55,524 bases of DNA from Acinetobacter sp. UBA3106 (GTDB lineage Bacteria; Pseudomonadota; Gammaproteobacteria; Pseudomonadales; Moraxellaceae), in the NCBI GenBank assembly GCA_002365595.1, contig DFAM01000023.1:1-55524 (forward strand), written 5' to 3'. A program made the position numbers and the translations under genes. A model generated the notes under the pieces. It did not search any database and was not told where the DNA came from. It saw only the letters and a program-made list of their open reading frames with translations. Shown piece by piece: positions 33,588 to 41,976 of this stretch (position 1 is its first letter; every line of letters begins with the position of its first letter).

Positions 33588-34715
33588 ATGCAGATCGGAA
33601 TCCCAACCGAAACTGTGGTCGGTGAAAATCGTGTGGCTGCAACGCCAGAAACAGTAAAGAAGTTGATCAGTGCTGGTCATACTGTAGTCATTGAACGTAG
33701 AGCAGGTGTAAAAGCTGCTTATATTGACAGTGCTTATGAACAGGTCGGCGCCAAAATTACGGATGATGCCTATACCGGCAGTCAGATTATTTTGAAAGTT
33801 CGTGCTCCTCACGGCGACGAAATTCAAAAGCTTGCGCCAAATACCGCAGTCATTGCGATGTTTGACCCGTATCGCAATACTGAACTTGATCAGTTTGCAT
33901 CGCAGCAGGTTTCTGCATTTGCATTAGAGCTTTTGCCTCGTACGCTTTCCCGTGCTCAAAACATGGACGTGTTGTCTTCTCAAGCTAACTTGGCCGGTTA
34001 TAAGTCGGTACTTTTAGCGGCAGCAGAATATCAACGCATGTTCCCCATGCTGATGACTGCAGCAGGTACGGTAAAACCGGCTCGTGTTGTGATCATGGGT
34101 GTAGGTGTTGCCGGTCTGCAAGCGATTGCGACTGCAAAACGTTTAGGTGCTGTGGTAGAAGCAACAGATTTACGTCCAACTGCACGTGACCAGGTGGAAT
34201 CACTTGGCGGTAAGTGGTTAGACGTTCCGATGTCTGATGAAGAAAAACAAAAAGCTGCTGACGCTGCTAAAAATGGTTATGGATGGATGCCAGGTGAGCA
34301 ATACATCAAAGACCAGGCTGCCATTGTCGACAAAGCAGTTTCCAATGCTGACATCGTGATTACCACTGCACTTTTACCAGGCCGTGATGCACCGCGTTTA
34401 ATTCGTACTGAAACGGTTGCCAAAATGAAACCAGGATCAATCATTCTGGACATGGCGGTTGAATCGGGCGGTAACGTTGAAGGCTCAAAATGCGGCGAAA
34501 ACGTGGTGACCGATAATGGCGTAACCATTCTCGGTATTCCAAATATTCCTTCTACAGTTGCGACTGAAGCTTCAGCGCTGTATGCACGTAACGTTTTTAA
34601 TTTCCTCGAGACACTGTTTGATGCAGAGAAAAACTTTGCCATCAATCCGGAAGAAGAAATTCAAAAAGCCCTTCTAGTAACTCATGGCGGTCAAGTACTG
34701 CTGAAGCGTGGTTAA
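33588..34715 (+). CDS. pntA: NAD(P) transhydrogenase alpha subunit, part 1
   Basis: A 375-residue domain I protein (AlaDH/PNT fold) of proton-translocating transhydrogenase. The N-terminal MQIGIPTETVVGENRVAATPETV and the NAD-binding motif GVGVAGLQAIATAKRLGAVVEATDLR are diagnostic, as is the RDAPRLI loop. It binds NAD(H) on the cytoplasmic side. Together with the next two genes it makes the three-subunit enzyme that uses the proton gradient to reduce NADP with NADH. A GAGG ribosome site precedes the ATG. The E. coli PntA is a fusion of this protein and the next. Confidence 0.95.
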   Translation: MQIGIPTETVVGENRVAATPETVKKLISAGHTVVIERRAGVKAAYIDSAYEQVGAKITDDAYTGSQIILKVRAPHGDEIQKLAPNTAVIAMFDPYRNTELDQFASQQVSAFALELLPRTLSRAQNMDVLSSQANLAGYKSVLLAAAEYQRMFPMLMTAAGTVKPARVVIMGVGVAGLQAIATAKRLGAVVEATDLRPTARDQVESLGGKWLDVPMSDEEKQKAADAAKNGYGWMPGEQYIKDQAAIVDKAVSNADIVITTALLPGRDAPRLIRTETVAKMKPGSIILDMAVESGGNVEGSKCGENVVTDNGVTILGIPNIPSTVATEASALYARNVFNFLETLFDAEKNFAINPEEEIQKALLVTHGGQVLLKRG

Positions 34716-34726
34716 GGAGATAGATC

Positions 34727-35050
34727 ATGGTTGAAACGATTACAATTTTCGTCCTTGCCATCTTCGTAGGTTACTACGTGGTTTGGGGCGTAACACCTGC
34801 TTTACATACGCCATTGATGGCTGTAACCAATGCATTGTCTTCGATCATTATTGTCGGTGCGATGATTCAAACCGTAGGTTTACCAGTCATTGGTGTTGAT
34901 GCCAACGTAGCTTTTCAAAGCGTGAATATCGTAAGTATTTTAGGTGCAGTAGCTGTGTTCCTGGCAAGCATCAACATTTTCGGTGGTTTCGCCGTGACTG
35001 CACGTATGCTTGAAATGTTTAAGCCAAAGCAAAAGAAGAAAGAGGGATAA
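34727..35050 (+). CDS. NAD(P) transhydrogenase alpha subunit, part 2
   Basis: A 107-residue membrane protein with three to four helices and a Lys-rich tail (PKQKKKEG). It corresponds to the C-terminal membrane part (domain IIa) of E. coli PntA. GYYVVWGVTPALHTPLMAVTNALSS is the family signature. It lies 11 bases after part 1 and 3 bases before pntB, with an AAGGAG ribosome site. Confidence 0.93.
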   Translation: MVETITIFVLAIFVGYYVVWGVTPALHTPLMAVTNALSSIIIVGAMIQTVGLPVIGVDANVAFQSVNIVSILGAVAVFLASINIFGGFAVTARMLEMFKPKQKKKEG

Positions 35051-35053
35051 TCA

Positions 35054-36508
35054 ATGGAATTTATTCGAGAATATGCCAATTGGTTCTACTTGATCGGTGC
35101 CATTCTTTTTATCTTGACGCTACGTGGCTTGTCAGGTCCTAAGACTGCAATTGCCGGTAACCGTTACGGTATGATTGCGATGGCAATTGCCGTGATCACT
35201 ACTTTCTTTGTCGCTGAACATCCAGTCGTTTGGATGATTGTTGGTGCAATGGTTCTGGGTGCTGTTGTAGGTATTGCCCGTGCACGTACCGTTCCTATGA
35301 CACAAATGCCTGAAACTGTTGCCTTGATGCACTCGCTCGTTGGTTTGGCTGCAGTTTTAATTGCCATTGCTGCAATTTTGCATAACAACCAGTTAACAGC
35401 GTTATTTGCACAAAATGAAGCGGCTTTAACTGCTGCTGGTGTTCAGCATGCACACATGAGCAGCGTTCATTTATTTGAATTGTTTGTTGGCTGTTTCGTG
35501 GGGGCGATTACCTTTACAGCATCTGTATTTGCTTACGGTAAACTGGCTGCGAAGAAATGGGCAAAAACCATCTCGGGTACCTGGGTTAAACCGGTACAAG
35601 CGATTATTTTCTTGGCAATGCTGGGTTGTGGGATCAACTTCTTCTTAACCGGCGACATGACATCGTTCTGGGCAATGACTGCACTTGCACTTGCATTTGG
35701 CTGGGTATGGATTGCACCGGTCGGTGGCGGTGATATGCCAGTCGTGGTATCACTGTTGAACTCATTCTCTGGCTGGGCAGCAGCGGGTATTGGTTTCACT
35801 TTAGAAAACAATATGTTGATTGTTGCAGGTTCACTGGTAGGTTCTTCAGGCGCAATTCTGTCTTACATCATGTGTAAAGCCATGAACCGTTCTATCATCA
35901 ACGTATTGTTTGGTGGTGCAATGGGTGGTGCAGCAGTTGCTTCTGGCGACAAAGGCGAACAGGTTCAGCGTAACCACCGTTCAGGTTCAGCAGATGATGC
36001 GGGCTTCCTGATGTCAAATGCAGACAGCGTGGTAATTGTACCGGGTTATGGTATGGCGCAAGGCCGTGCACAAAATGCGGTGAAAGAGCTATGTGAAATC
36101 CTGAAAGAACAAGGTGTAAAAGTACGTTTTGCGATTCACCCGGTTGCAGGTCGTATGCCTGGTCACATGAACGTATTGCTTGCTGAAGCTGACGTGGCAT
36201 ATGAAGACATTCTGGAAATGGATGAAATCAACTCTGACTTCCCGGCAACTGACGTGGTGTTAGTCATCGGTGCAAACGACGTAGTGAACCCTGCGGCAAA
36301 AGATGACCCAACTTCACCAATTTACGGTATGCCAATTCTGGAAGCGCATAAAGCACGTACCATCATGGTGATCAAGCGTTCTATGGCGACTGGTTATGCA
36401 GGTCTGGACAATGACTTGTTCTATAACGAAAAAACTATGATGATCTTCGGTGATGCCAAGAAAGTTGTGGAAGACATGACTAAAGCCATTAACGGCGGCG
36501 GTCACTAA
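35054..36508 (+). CDS. pntB: NAD(P) transhydrogenase beta subunit
   Basis: 484 residues. Helices in the first roughly 280 residues form the rest of the proton channel (domain IIb), including GDMPVVVSLLNSFSGWAAAGIGF. The last roughly 190 residues form the NADP(H)-binding domain III, with VVIVPGYGMAQGRAQNAV, the KVRFAIHPVAGRMPGHMNVLLAEA block and IGANDVVNPAAKDDPTSPIYGMP. It completes the transhydrogenase. A terminator follows after a short palindromic repeat. Confidence 0.96.
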   Translation: MEFIREYANWFYLIGAILFILTLRGLSGPKTAIAGNRYGMIAMAIAVITTFFVAEHPVVWMIVGAMVLGAVVGIARARTVPMTQMPETVALMHSLVGLAAVLIAIAAILHNNQLTALFAQNEAALTAAGVQHAHMSSVHLFELFVGCFVGAITFTASVFAYGKLAAKKWAKTISGTWVKPVQAIIFLAMLGCGINFFLTGDMTSFWAMTALALAFGWVWIAPVGGGDMPVVVSLLNSFSGWAAAGIGFTLENNMLIVAGSLVGSSGAILSYIMCKAMNRSIINVLFGGAMGGAAVASGDKGEQVQRNHRSGSADDAGFLMSNADSVVIVPGYGMAQGRAQNAVKELCEILKEQGVKVRFAIHPVAGRMPGHMNVLLAEADVAYEDILEMDEINSDFPATDVVLVIGANDVVNPAAKDDPTSPIYGMPILEAHKARTIMVIKRSMATGYAGLDNDLFYNEKTMMIFGDAKKVVEDMTKAINGGGH

Positions 36509-36524
36509 ATCCACGCTTCAAAAG

Positions 36525-36554
36525 TCCCTCTTTATGAAAGAGGGATTTAGGGAG
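36525..36554. repeat. Short palindromic intergenic element
   Basis: TCCCTCTTT (36525-36533) pairs with AAAGAGGGA (36537-36545), and a second complementary arm AGGGAG follows at 36549-36554. The layout (arm, complement, second partial complement) is the same as in the element at 8066-8223. Confidence 0.5.
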
Positions 36555-36558
36555 ATTA

Positions 36559-36581
36559 AAACCACCTTCGGGTGGTTTTTT
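36559..36581 (+). terminator. Rho-independent terminator
   Basis: The stem AAACCACC/GGTGGTTT has a TTCG tetraloop and a T-run. It ends the pnt operon. The same hairpin core recurs at 41648. Confidence 0.93.
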
Positions 36582-36703
36582 ATTGCCAACGCAATTTCTT
36601 AATCATTGAGGCTCATTGAAACAAAGACTTCTATATTCAGTGCCTGTTAAGCTATTCTTTTGCAAGTTTTTAGCAATAGCCAATTCACAGGAATGAATAG
36701 CCA

Positions 36704-37630
36704 ATGGAACTTAGACAGCTACAGTCCTTTGTCACAATTGTGGAACAGGGAAGCATTGGCAAGGCCGCGCAAAAGCTGGATGTTGGAACCTCAGCTTTAA
36801 GCCAGCAAATTTCCAAACTGGAATCCGAACTCTCGACCCGATTACTTCAGCGTTCCGCTTTAGGCGTTACTCCCACACCCGCTGGTTTGGCATTTTTTAA
36901 ACAGGCTCAACTGGTGCTGCGTCATGCCAATCAGGCAATTCAAGCGGCACAGTCATCGCGTTTGGTGGGCTATGTCAGTGTCGGTTTTCCACCGAGTACA
37001 GCCTCCATTTTAGCGGTGCCTTTCCTGAAAATTATGGCAGAGCGTTATCCTGATATTAAGGTTCATCTGGTGGAAAGCTTATCCGGTAATCTGGTGCAAC
37101 TGATTAATTCCAGACAGCTGGATGCTGCCATTATTTTTAGTCAGGACATAGATAAAAACTGGTCTGTACAGCCGCTGGTATCTGAGTCTATGTTTCTAAT
37201 TGGGAATGATGAGTTCTACAGGATTTATCATTTAGAAGATTATTTAAAGCAGGGTTCGCTACCATTAAGTGCAGTCGAAAATCTGCCTTTGGCATTGCCG
37301 AGTACCAATCACGGTTTAAGGAAACTGGTAGAACAACAGCATTATGAATTGAACGTGGCCTATGAAATTGATGGTTTAAGTTTGCTGATGAATACTGTTG
37401 CGAATTTGTGTGTCGGCACCATTCAACCCGGAAGTGCTTTTATGAATGTGAGTGGACAGCATTTAAATTTTTTAAAAATAACCTCACCTTCCATTGACCG
37501 GACAAATTATCTGATTAGTTTTCCTGAAGATGAGCTGTCTCCCGCAAGCCTGGCTGCAAAGGCTGTGATTCGTTCATGTATGACTGAGCTGATTCAGCAG
37601 CATGCCTGGCCGAGTGCAAAACTGCTTTAG
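36704..37630 (+). CDS. tcuR: LysR-family regulator, probably of tricarballylate genes
   Basis: 308 residues. The N-terminal winged helix-turn-helix (about 1-60: MELRQLQSFVTIVEQGSIGKAAQKLDVGTSALSQQISKLE) and a C-terminal effector-binding domain (about 90-295) are typical of LysR regulators. It lies 95 bases upstream of tcuA on the same strand, the position of TcuR, which controls tricarballylate use in Salmonella. The symbol rests on context; TcuR function is not visible in the sequence alone. No start ambiguity was noted. Confidence 0.8.
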   Translation: MELRQLQSFVTIVEQGSIGKAAQKLDVGTSALSQQISKLESELSTRLLQRSALGVTPTPAGLAFFKQAQLVLRHANQAIQAAQSSRLVGYVSVGFPPSTASILAVPFLKIMAERYPDIKVHLVESLSGNLVQLINSRQLDAAIIFSQDIDKNWSVQPLVSESMFLIGNDEFYRIYHLEDYLKQGSLPLSAVENLPLALPSTNHGLRKLVEQQHYELNVAYEIDGLSLLMNTVANLCVGTIQPGSAFMNVSGQHLNFLKITSPSIDRTNYLISFPEDELSPASLAAKAVIRSCMTELIQQHAWPSAKLL

Positions 37631-37686
37631 TCTTTAAAAAAATTAAACACCCCATCGCTTTTAGCCTCTCACTCCAAACTTGAGTT

Positions 37687-37718
37687 ATCCCCTACAGTTG
37701 CGCCAAAGAGTAGGGGAT
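37687..37718 (+). promoter_or_regulatory. Hairpin covering the tcuA ribosome-binding site
   Basis: ATCCCCTAC (37687-37695) is perfectly complementary to GTAGGGGAT (37710-37718), with a 14-base loop. The right arm contains the Shine-Dalgarno AGGGGA, eight bases before the tcuA ATG. In RNA this would hide the ribosome site. As DNA, the dyad could equally be a regulator-binding site. Confidence 0.6.
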
Positions 37719-37725
37719 CTATCAC

Positions 37726-39138
37726 ATGTACGATGTTGTAGTAATCGGTGGTGGCAATGCAGCTTTATGTGCTGCAATCACTGCACGTGAAGAAGGTGCA
37801 ACGGTTCTATTATTAGAAGCTGCACCAAAGGAATGGCGTGGGGGCAACTCTCAACATACACGTAATTTGCGCTGTATGCATAACCAGCCTCAAGATGTAC
37901 TGATCGATGCCTACCCAGAAGAAGAATATTGGCAAGATCTTTTAAAAGTAACTGGCGGCAAGACCAATGAACATCTGGCACGTCTAGTCATTCGCAGTAC
38001 CGAAACCTGCCGTGAATGGATGAAAAAGCACGGAGTCAACTTCCAGCCGCCATTATCGGGCGCACTGCATGTCGCACGTACCAATGCCTTTTTTATGGGT
38101 GGCGGCAAAGCTTTAGTCAATGCCTATTTCCGCAGTGCCCAGGAATTGGGTGTGGTGGTGAAATATGAAACCAAAATCCAGGAACTCGTTTTAGACCAGG
38201 ACAAATTTGTTGCAGCCATTGCTGAAGATGACACCCGTTATGAAGCCAAAGCCTGTGTATTGGCGGCGGGCGGCTTTGAATCGAACCGTGAATGGTTGCG
38301 CGAAGCCTGGGGGGAAAACGAAGCTGGGGAATGGCCGGCAGATAATTTTATTATCCGCGGTACGCGCTTTAATCAGGGCAACTTGCTGAAATTTATGATT
38401 GACCAGGGTGTAGATGTGATTGGTGATCCTTCACAGTCGCACTGTGTTGCAGTCGATGCACGTGCCCCGCTTTATGATGGTGGCATTTGTACCCGGATTG
38501 ACTGTGTGTCACTGGGTATTGTGGTGAACAATCAGGCCAAACGCTTCTATGACGAAGGTGAAGATTTCTGGCCAAAGCGTTATGCGATTTGGGGACGTCT
38601 GGTTGCCAAACAGCCACAGCAAATTGGCTATTCCATTATCGATTCAAAATCGGTCGGGCGTTTCATGCCGCCTGTATTTGAAGGGGTGCAAGCCCATTCC
38701 ATTCGTGAGCTGGCGCAAAAAATTCATCTTGATCCGGATCAGTTAGAACAAACCGTAAAAGAGTTTAACCAAGCCTGTGTCAAAGGCGAGTTTAACCATA
38801 CCGTTCTAGACAATTGTCATACCGAAAATTTAAGTCCTGCAAAAACCCATTGGGCCGTACCGCTGGATACACCACCTTTTTATTCCTATGCCTTAAAACC
38901 TGGCATTACCTTTACCTATTTAGGTTTAAAAGTCGAAGATGATGCTGCCGTACGTTTTAACAATGTGCCCAGTCCAAACCTGTATGTGGCGGGGGAAATG
39001 ATGGCAGGGAATGTACTCGGACAGGGATATACCGCAGGCGTGGGGATGTCGATTGGAACCACTTTTGGCCGAATTGCCGGGAAAAATGCAGCAGCAGCTG
39101 CTTTAAATAAAAGCGCCTTAATCACGGAGGCGATGTAA
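37726..39138 (+). CDS. tcuA: Tricarballylate dehydrogenase, FAD-dependent
   Basis: A 470-residue flavoprotein of the fumarate reductase/succinate dehydrogenase flavoprotein superfamily. The FAD Rossmann motif MYDVVVIGGGNAALCAAITAREEG opens the protein. Further blocks include FMGGGKALVNAYF, the VLAAGGFESNREW segment and the C-terminal FAD motif LYVAGEMMAGNVLGQGYTAGVGM. TcuA oxidises tricarballylate to cis-aconitate, which then enters the TCA cycle. tcuB starts right after the stop (TAAATG), and tcuC follows. Confidence 0.9.
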   Translation: MYDVVVIGGGNAALCAAITAREEGATVLLLEAAPKEWRGGNSQHTRNLRCMHNQPQDVLIDAYPEEEYWQDLLKVTGGKTNEHLARLVIRSTETCREWMKKHGVNFQPPLSGALHVARTNAFFMGGGKALVNAYFRSAQELGVVVKYETKIQELVLDQDKFVAAIAEDDTRYEAKACVLAAGGFESNREWLREAWGENEAGEWPADNFIIRGTRFNQGNLLKFMIDQGVDVIGDPSQSHCVAVDARAPLYDGGICTRIDCVSLGIVVNNQAKRFYDEGEDFWPKRYAIWGRLVAKQPQQIGYSIIDSKSVGRFMPPVFEGVQAHSIRELAQKIHLDPDQLEQTVKEFNQACVKGEFNHTVLDNCHTENLSPAKTHWAVPLDTPPFYSYALKPGITFTYLGLKVEDDAAVRFNNVPSPNLYVAGEMMAGNVLGQGYTAGVGMSIGTTFGRIAGKNAAAAALNKSALITEAM

Positions 39139-40275
39139 ATGAACGCACCCACTAAAAATTTAATTCCTACCGTTCAATTGACAGACAATGAAGAACAAGT
39201 CAAACAAGCCCTACAGATTTGTAATGCTTGCCGCTACTGTGAAACCTTCTGTGCTGTATTCCCAGCTATGACCAAGCGTCTGGAATTTAATGAAGCCGAT
39301 ATCCATTACTTAGCCAATCTTTGCCATAACTGCGGTGCGTGCTTACATGCTTGCCAATATGCACCACCACATGAATTTGGTGTAAATATTCCTCAAGCGA
39401 TGGCACAAGTACGTCTTGAAACCTATCAAAAATTTGCTGTGCCACAAAGCTTTGGTCAGCTTTATCAAAAAGCGGGCATTACCTTGGTCAGCGCATTGAT
39501 CGTGACTTTTATCTTCTTCTTGCTTGCAGGTTCACTCATGCAAGGCAATGATTTATTTGGGCTATATGAAGGTAATTTTTACGCTATTTTCCCACATAAC
39601 TTTCTAGCTGTGCTGTTCGGATCTGTATTTGCTGTGGCATTTATTCTTTTAGGATTAGGCATACGCAAATTCTGGAACCAAACGTCCGAAGTAGTTTTAG
39701 GCGGTGTTGAACAGCCAGATATTCTGCAAGCAGCAAAAAATGTACTGACCCTCAAATATCTCGATGGTGGACATGGAAAAGGCTGTAATGAAGAAGATGA
39801 CCGCTATACACAAATTCGCCGTGTATTTCATCATTTCACCATGTATGGATTCTTACTCTGCTTCTTGGCGACCAGTGTGGCGACAGGCTATCACTACTTC
39901 TTAGATCTGCATGCACCTTATCCCATTTTTAGTCTGCCTGTGATTTTAGGAACATTGGGTGGCTTAGGGCTGGTGATTGGTCCCATGGGATTGCTCTACC
40001 TTAATTTAAAACGTGACCCTAAACATGGTGATGCGAAGCAAAAACTAATGGACCGTGGGTTTATCTTCCTTCTCCTTCTTATCAGTTTGACTGGTCTCGC
40101 CTTATTGGCATTCAGAGACAGCGGCATGATGGCGCTGTTATTGATTACTCATTTAGCCACAGTCATGACTTTTTTCTTAACCATTCCATTTGGCAAGTTT
40201 GCGCATGGCTTCTACCGCAGTGCAGCGCTATTGAAATTCGCTGTAGAAGAGCGCCGTAGTAAAAAAACCAAATAA
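39139..40275 (+). CDS. tcuB: Tricarballylate utilisation iron-sulfur membrane protein
   Basis: 378 residues. The N-terminal region holds two cysteine clusters of the CxxCxxCxxxC type (CNACRYCETFC and CHNCGACLHAC, about 28-75) for two [4Fe-4S] centres. The rest (about 105-360) has several membrane helices with His residues (such as FHHFTMYGFLLCF) that could bind haem. In Salmonella, TcuB reoxidises the TcuA flavin and passes electrons to the quinone pool. It is positioned between tcuA and tcuC as in that operon. Confidence 0.92.
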   Translation: MNAPTKNLIPTVQLTDNEEQVKQALQICNACRYCETFCAVFPAMTKRLEFNEADIHYLANLCHNCGACLHACQYAPPHEFGVNIPQAMAQVRLETYQKFAVPQSFGQLYQKAGITLVSALIVTFIFFLLAGSLMQGNDLFGLYEGNFYAIFPHNFLAVLFGSVFAVAFILLGLGIRKFWNQTSEVVLGGVEQPDILQAAKNVLTLKYLDGGHGKGCNEEDDRYTQIRRVFHHFTMYGFLLCFLATSVATGYHYFLDLHAPYPIFSLPVILGTLGGLGLVIGPMGLLYLNLKRDPKHGDAKQKLMDRGFIFLLLLISLTGLALLAFRDSGMMALLLITHLATVMTFFLTIPFGKFAHGFYRSAALLKFAVEERRSKKTK

Positions 40276-40329
40276 ATCAACATTATTAATTTGTATTTCG
40301 ACTTGATCTTATGACCAGGGAGGTTCGAT

Positions 40330-41628
40330 ATGACTGTACAAAATACAAAAAGCGGAACATTTAGAAAGATTCTGAATGTGACCAGCGGCAATTTTCTAGA
40401 ACAGTATGATTTTTTCCTGTTCGGGTTCTATGCGACGTATATCGCAGCAAAGTTCTTTCACTTGGAAAATGAATATGTTTCATTGATGATGACATTTACA
40501 GTCTTTGCAGCCGGGTTTCTAATGCGTCCTCTGGGTGCCATCTTTCTCGGTGCCTATGTGGATAAAGTGGGACGTCGTAAAGGTTTGATTGTGACTTTGA
40601 GCTTAATGGCTTTAGGCACCATCTTGATTACCTTTGTTCCAGCGTATGACCAGATCGGGATTATTGCCCCTATTCTAGTGGTGGTGGGGCGCCTGTTACA
40701 AGGTTTCTCGGCCGGGGTAGAAATGGGAGGGGTATCTATCTATCTGGCGGAGATTTCAACAGACAAGAACCGTGGTTTTATTACCAGTTTCCAGTCGGGT
40801 AGTCAGCAAATTGCGGTAGTGTTCGCAGCCTTGCTCGGTTATTCCATTAACATGATGCTGACACCGGAGCAGGTAAGTGACTGGGGCTGGCGGATTCCAT
40901 TCCTTGTGGGCTGTTTAATCATTCCACTGATTTTCCTCCTGCGTCGTACTCTGGAAGAAACAGAAGCATTTAAAGCACAGAAAACCCATCCAACCGGCAA
41001 AGAAATTTTCCAGACCATGGTCAGCAATTGGAGAGTGGTAATTGCAGGTATGCTGATGAGTGCAATGACCACGACCACGTTCTACTTCATTACAGTTTAC
41101 ACCCCAATTTACGCTAAACGAGAGTTGGACTTATCGACCACCGACAGCTTGCTTGCTGCGGTCATTGTGGGTTTATCCAATTTTCTTTGGTTACCGATTG
41201 GTGGCTGGATTTCAGACCGTATTGGGCGTCGTCCGGTATTATTAAGCATCACCATTCTTGCTATTTTTACCGCTTATCCAGCCTTAAATTGGTTGGTACA
41301 CAATACGACCTTTACTAACCTGATCATTGTATTGTTGTATTTTTCATTCTTCTTTGGAATGTACAACGGCAGTATGGTTGCCACACTGGCAGAATCTATG
41401 CCTGTACGCGTAAAAACGGTCGGTTTCTCTTTGGCCTTCAGTTTGGCAACCGCATTGTTTGGTGGGGTGACGCCTATGATGAGTACCTTCCTGATTGAGC
41501 AAACAGGAAATGTAAGTATGCCGGCAGTCTGGTTAATGTTTGCTGCGACCTGTAGCCTGTTGGCAAGTTTGTATTTATGCAAACGTTTGCCGAATAAAAA
41601 GACGGTATATCAGCAAACGGAAGCTTAA
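40330..41628 (+). CDS. tcuC: Citrate/tricarballylate MFS symporter
   Basis: A 432-residue major facilitator of the metabolite:H+ symporter subfamily (CitA/TcuC-like) with 12 helices. The loop 2/3 motif GAYVDKVGRRKGLI, the GRLLQGFSAGVEMGGVSIYLAE block of the fifth helix and the second-half loop GGWISDRIGRRPVLL are all present. The N-terminal GNFLEQYDFFLFGFYATYIA is a hallmark of the subfamily. Its place after tcuAB makes tricarballylate (or citrate) the likely substrate. An AGGGAGG ribosome site precedes the ATG. Confidence 0.92.
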   Translation: MTVQNTKSGTFRKILNVTSGNFLEQYDFFLFGFYATYIAAKFFHLENEYVSLMMTFTVFAAGFLMRPLGAIFLGAYVDKVGRRKGLIVTLSLMALGTILITFVPAYDQIGIIAPILVVVGRLLQGFSAGVEMGGVSIYLAEISTDKNRGFITSFQSGSQQIAVVFAALLGYSINMMLTPEQVSDWGWRIPFLVGCLIIPLIFLLRRTLEETEAFKAQKTHPTGKEIFQTMVSNWRVVIAGMLMSAMTTTTFYFITVYTPIYAKRELDLSTTDSLLAAVIVGLSNFLWLPIGGWISDRIGRRPVLLSITILAIFTAYPALNWLVHNTTFTNLIIVLLYFSFFFGMYNGSMVATLAESMPVRVKTVGFSLAFSLATALFGGVTPMMSTFLIEQTGNVSMPAVWLMFAATCSLLASLYLCKRLPNKKTVYQQTEA

Positions 41629-41647
41629 GGTCTTCTATCTTCATAAC

Positions 41648-41670
41648 AACCACCTTCGGGTGGTTTTTAT
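41648..41670 (+). terminator. Rho-independent terminator
   Basis: The stem AACCACC/GGTGGTT has a TTCG tetraloop and a T-run. It lies after tcuC. Confidence 0.92.
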
Positions 41671-41930
41671 TTTTTAGAATAGATGATTTTTCAATAGAGG
41701 ATGGATGCAAAATAATGAAGCAAGATATAAGGTCTCAGCCCATATTTTAACTGCTTTGGTGCAATATTGACCAAACATGTGGCTGCTATGCATTATGAAG
41801 TACCATTTAACAATTTATTTTTATTATTCATTTAAAAAGTAGAATTTCTTTGTGGTTTCAAAAACTCCACGTCTCTTAAGTTAAGCGTGTTTCTTAGCCT
41901 ATTTAAAATAAAAAATATATCCCGAGAAAT

Positions 41931-41945
41931 TGGCATTTGTTTTGC
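41931..41945 (+). promoter_or_regulatory. Sigma-54 promoter of the ammonium transporter
   Basis: TGGCATTTGTTTTGC matches the -24/-12 consensus TGGCAC-N5-TTGC with correct spacing (GG at 41932-41933, GC at 41944-41945). Transcription would start near 41957, just ahead of the AGGGGA ribosome site and the ATG at 41977. This also rules out the longer upstream start of the frame. Confidence 0.75.
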
Positions 41946-41976
41946 ATTTTTGAACATGAGTTTTAGGGGACTGTTC

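Larger units (their letters stand above)
41629..41976. other. Region upstream of the ammonium transporter
   Basis: It holds the tcu operon terminator, a possible upstream enhancer (TTTGGT 41755-41760 with ACCAAA 41770-41775, including the half-site TTGGTGC) and the sigma-54 promoter listed separately. No gene is seen. Confidence 0.5.

Noticed and set aside
41887..41976. N-terminal extension of the ammonium transporter
   Set aside because: The sigma-54 promoter at 41931-41945 lies inside the extension, so it cannot be transcribed from that promoter; the signal peptide begins at 41977.
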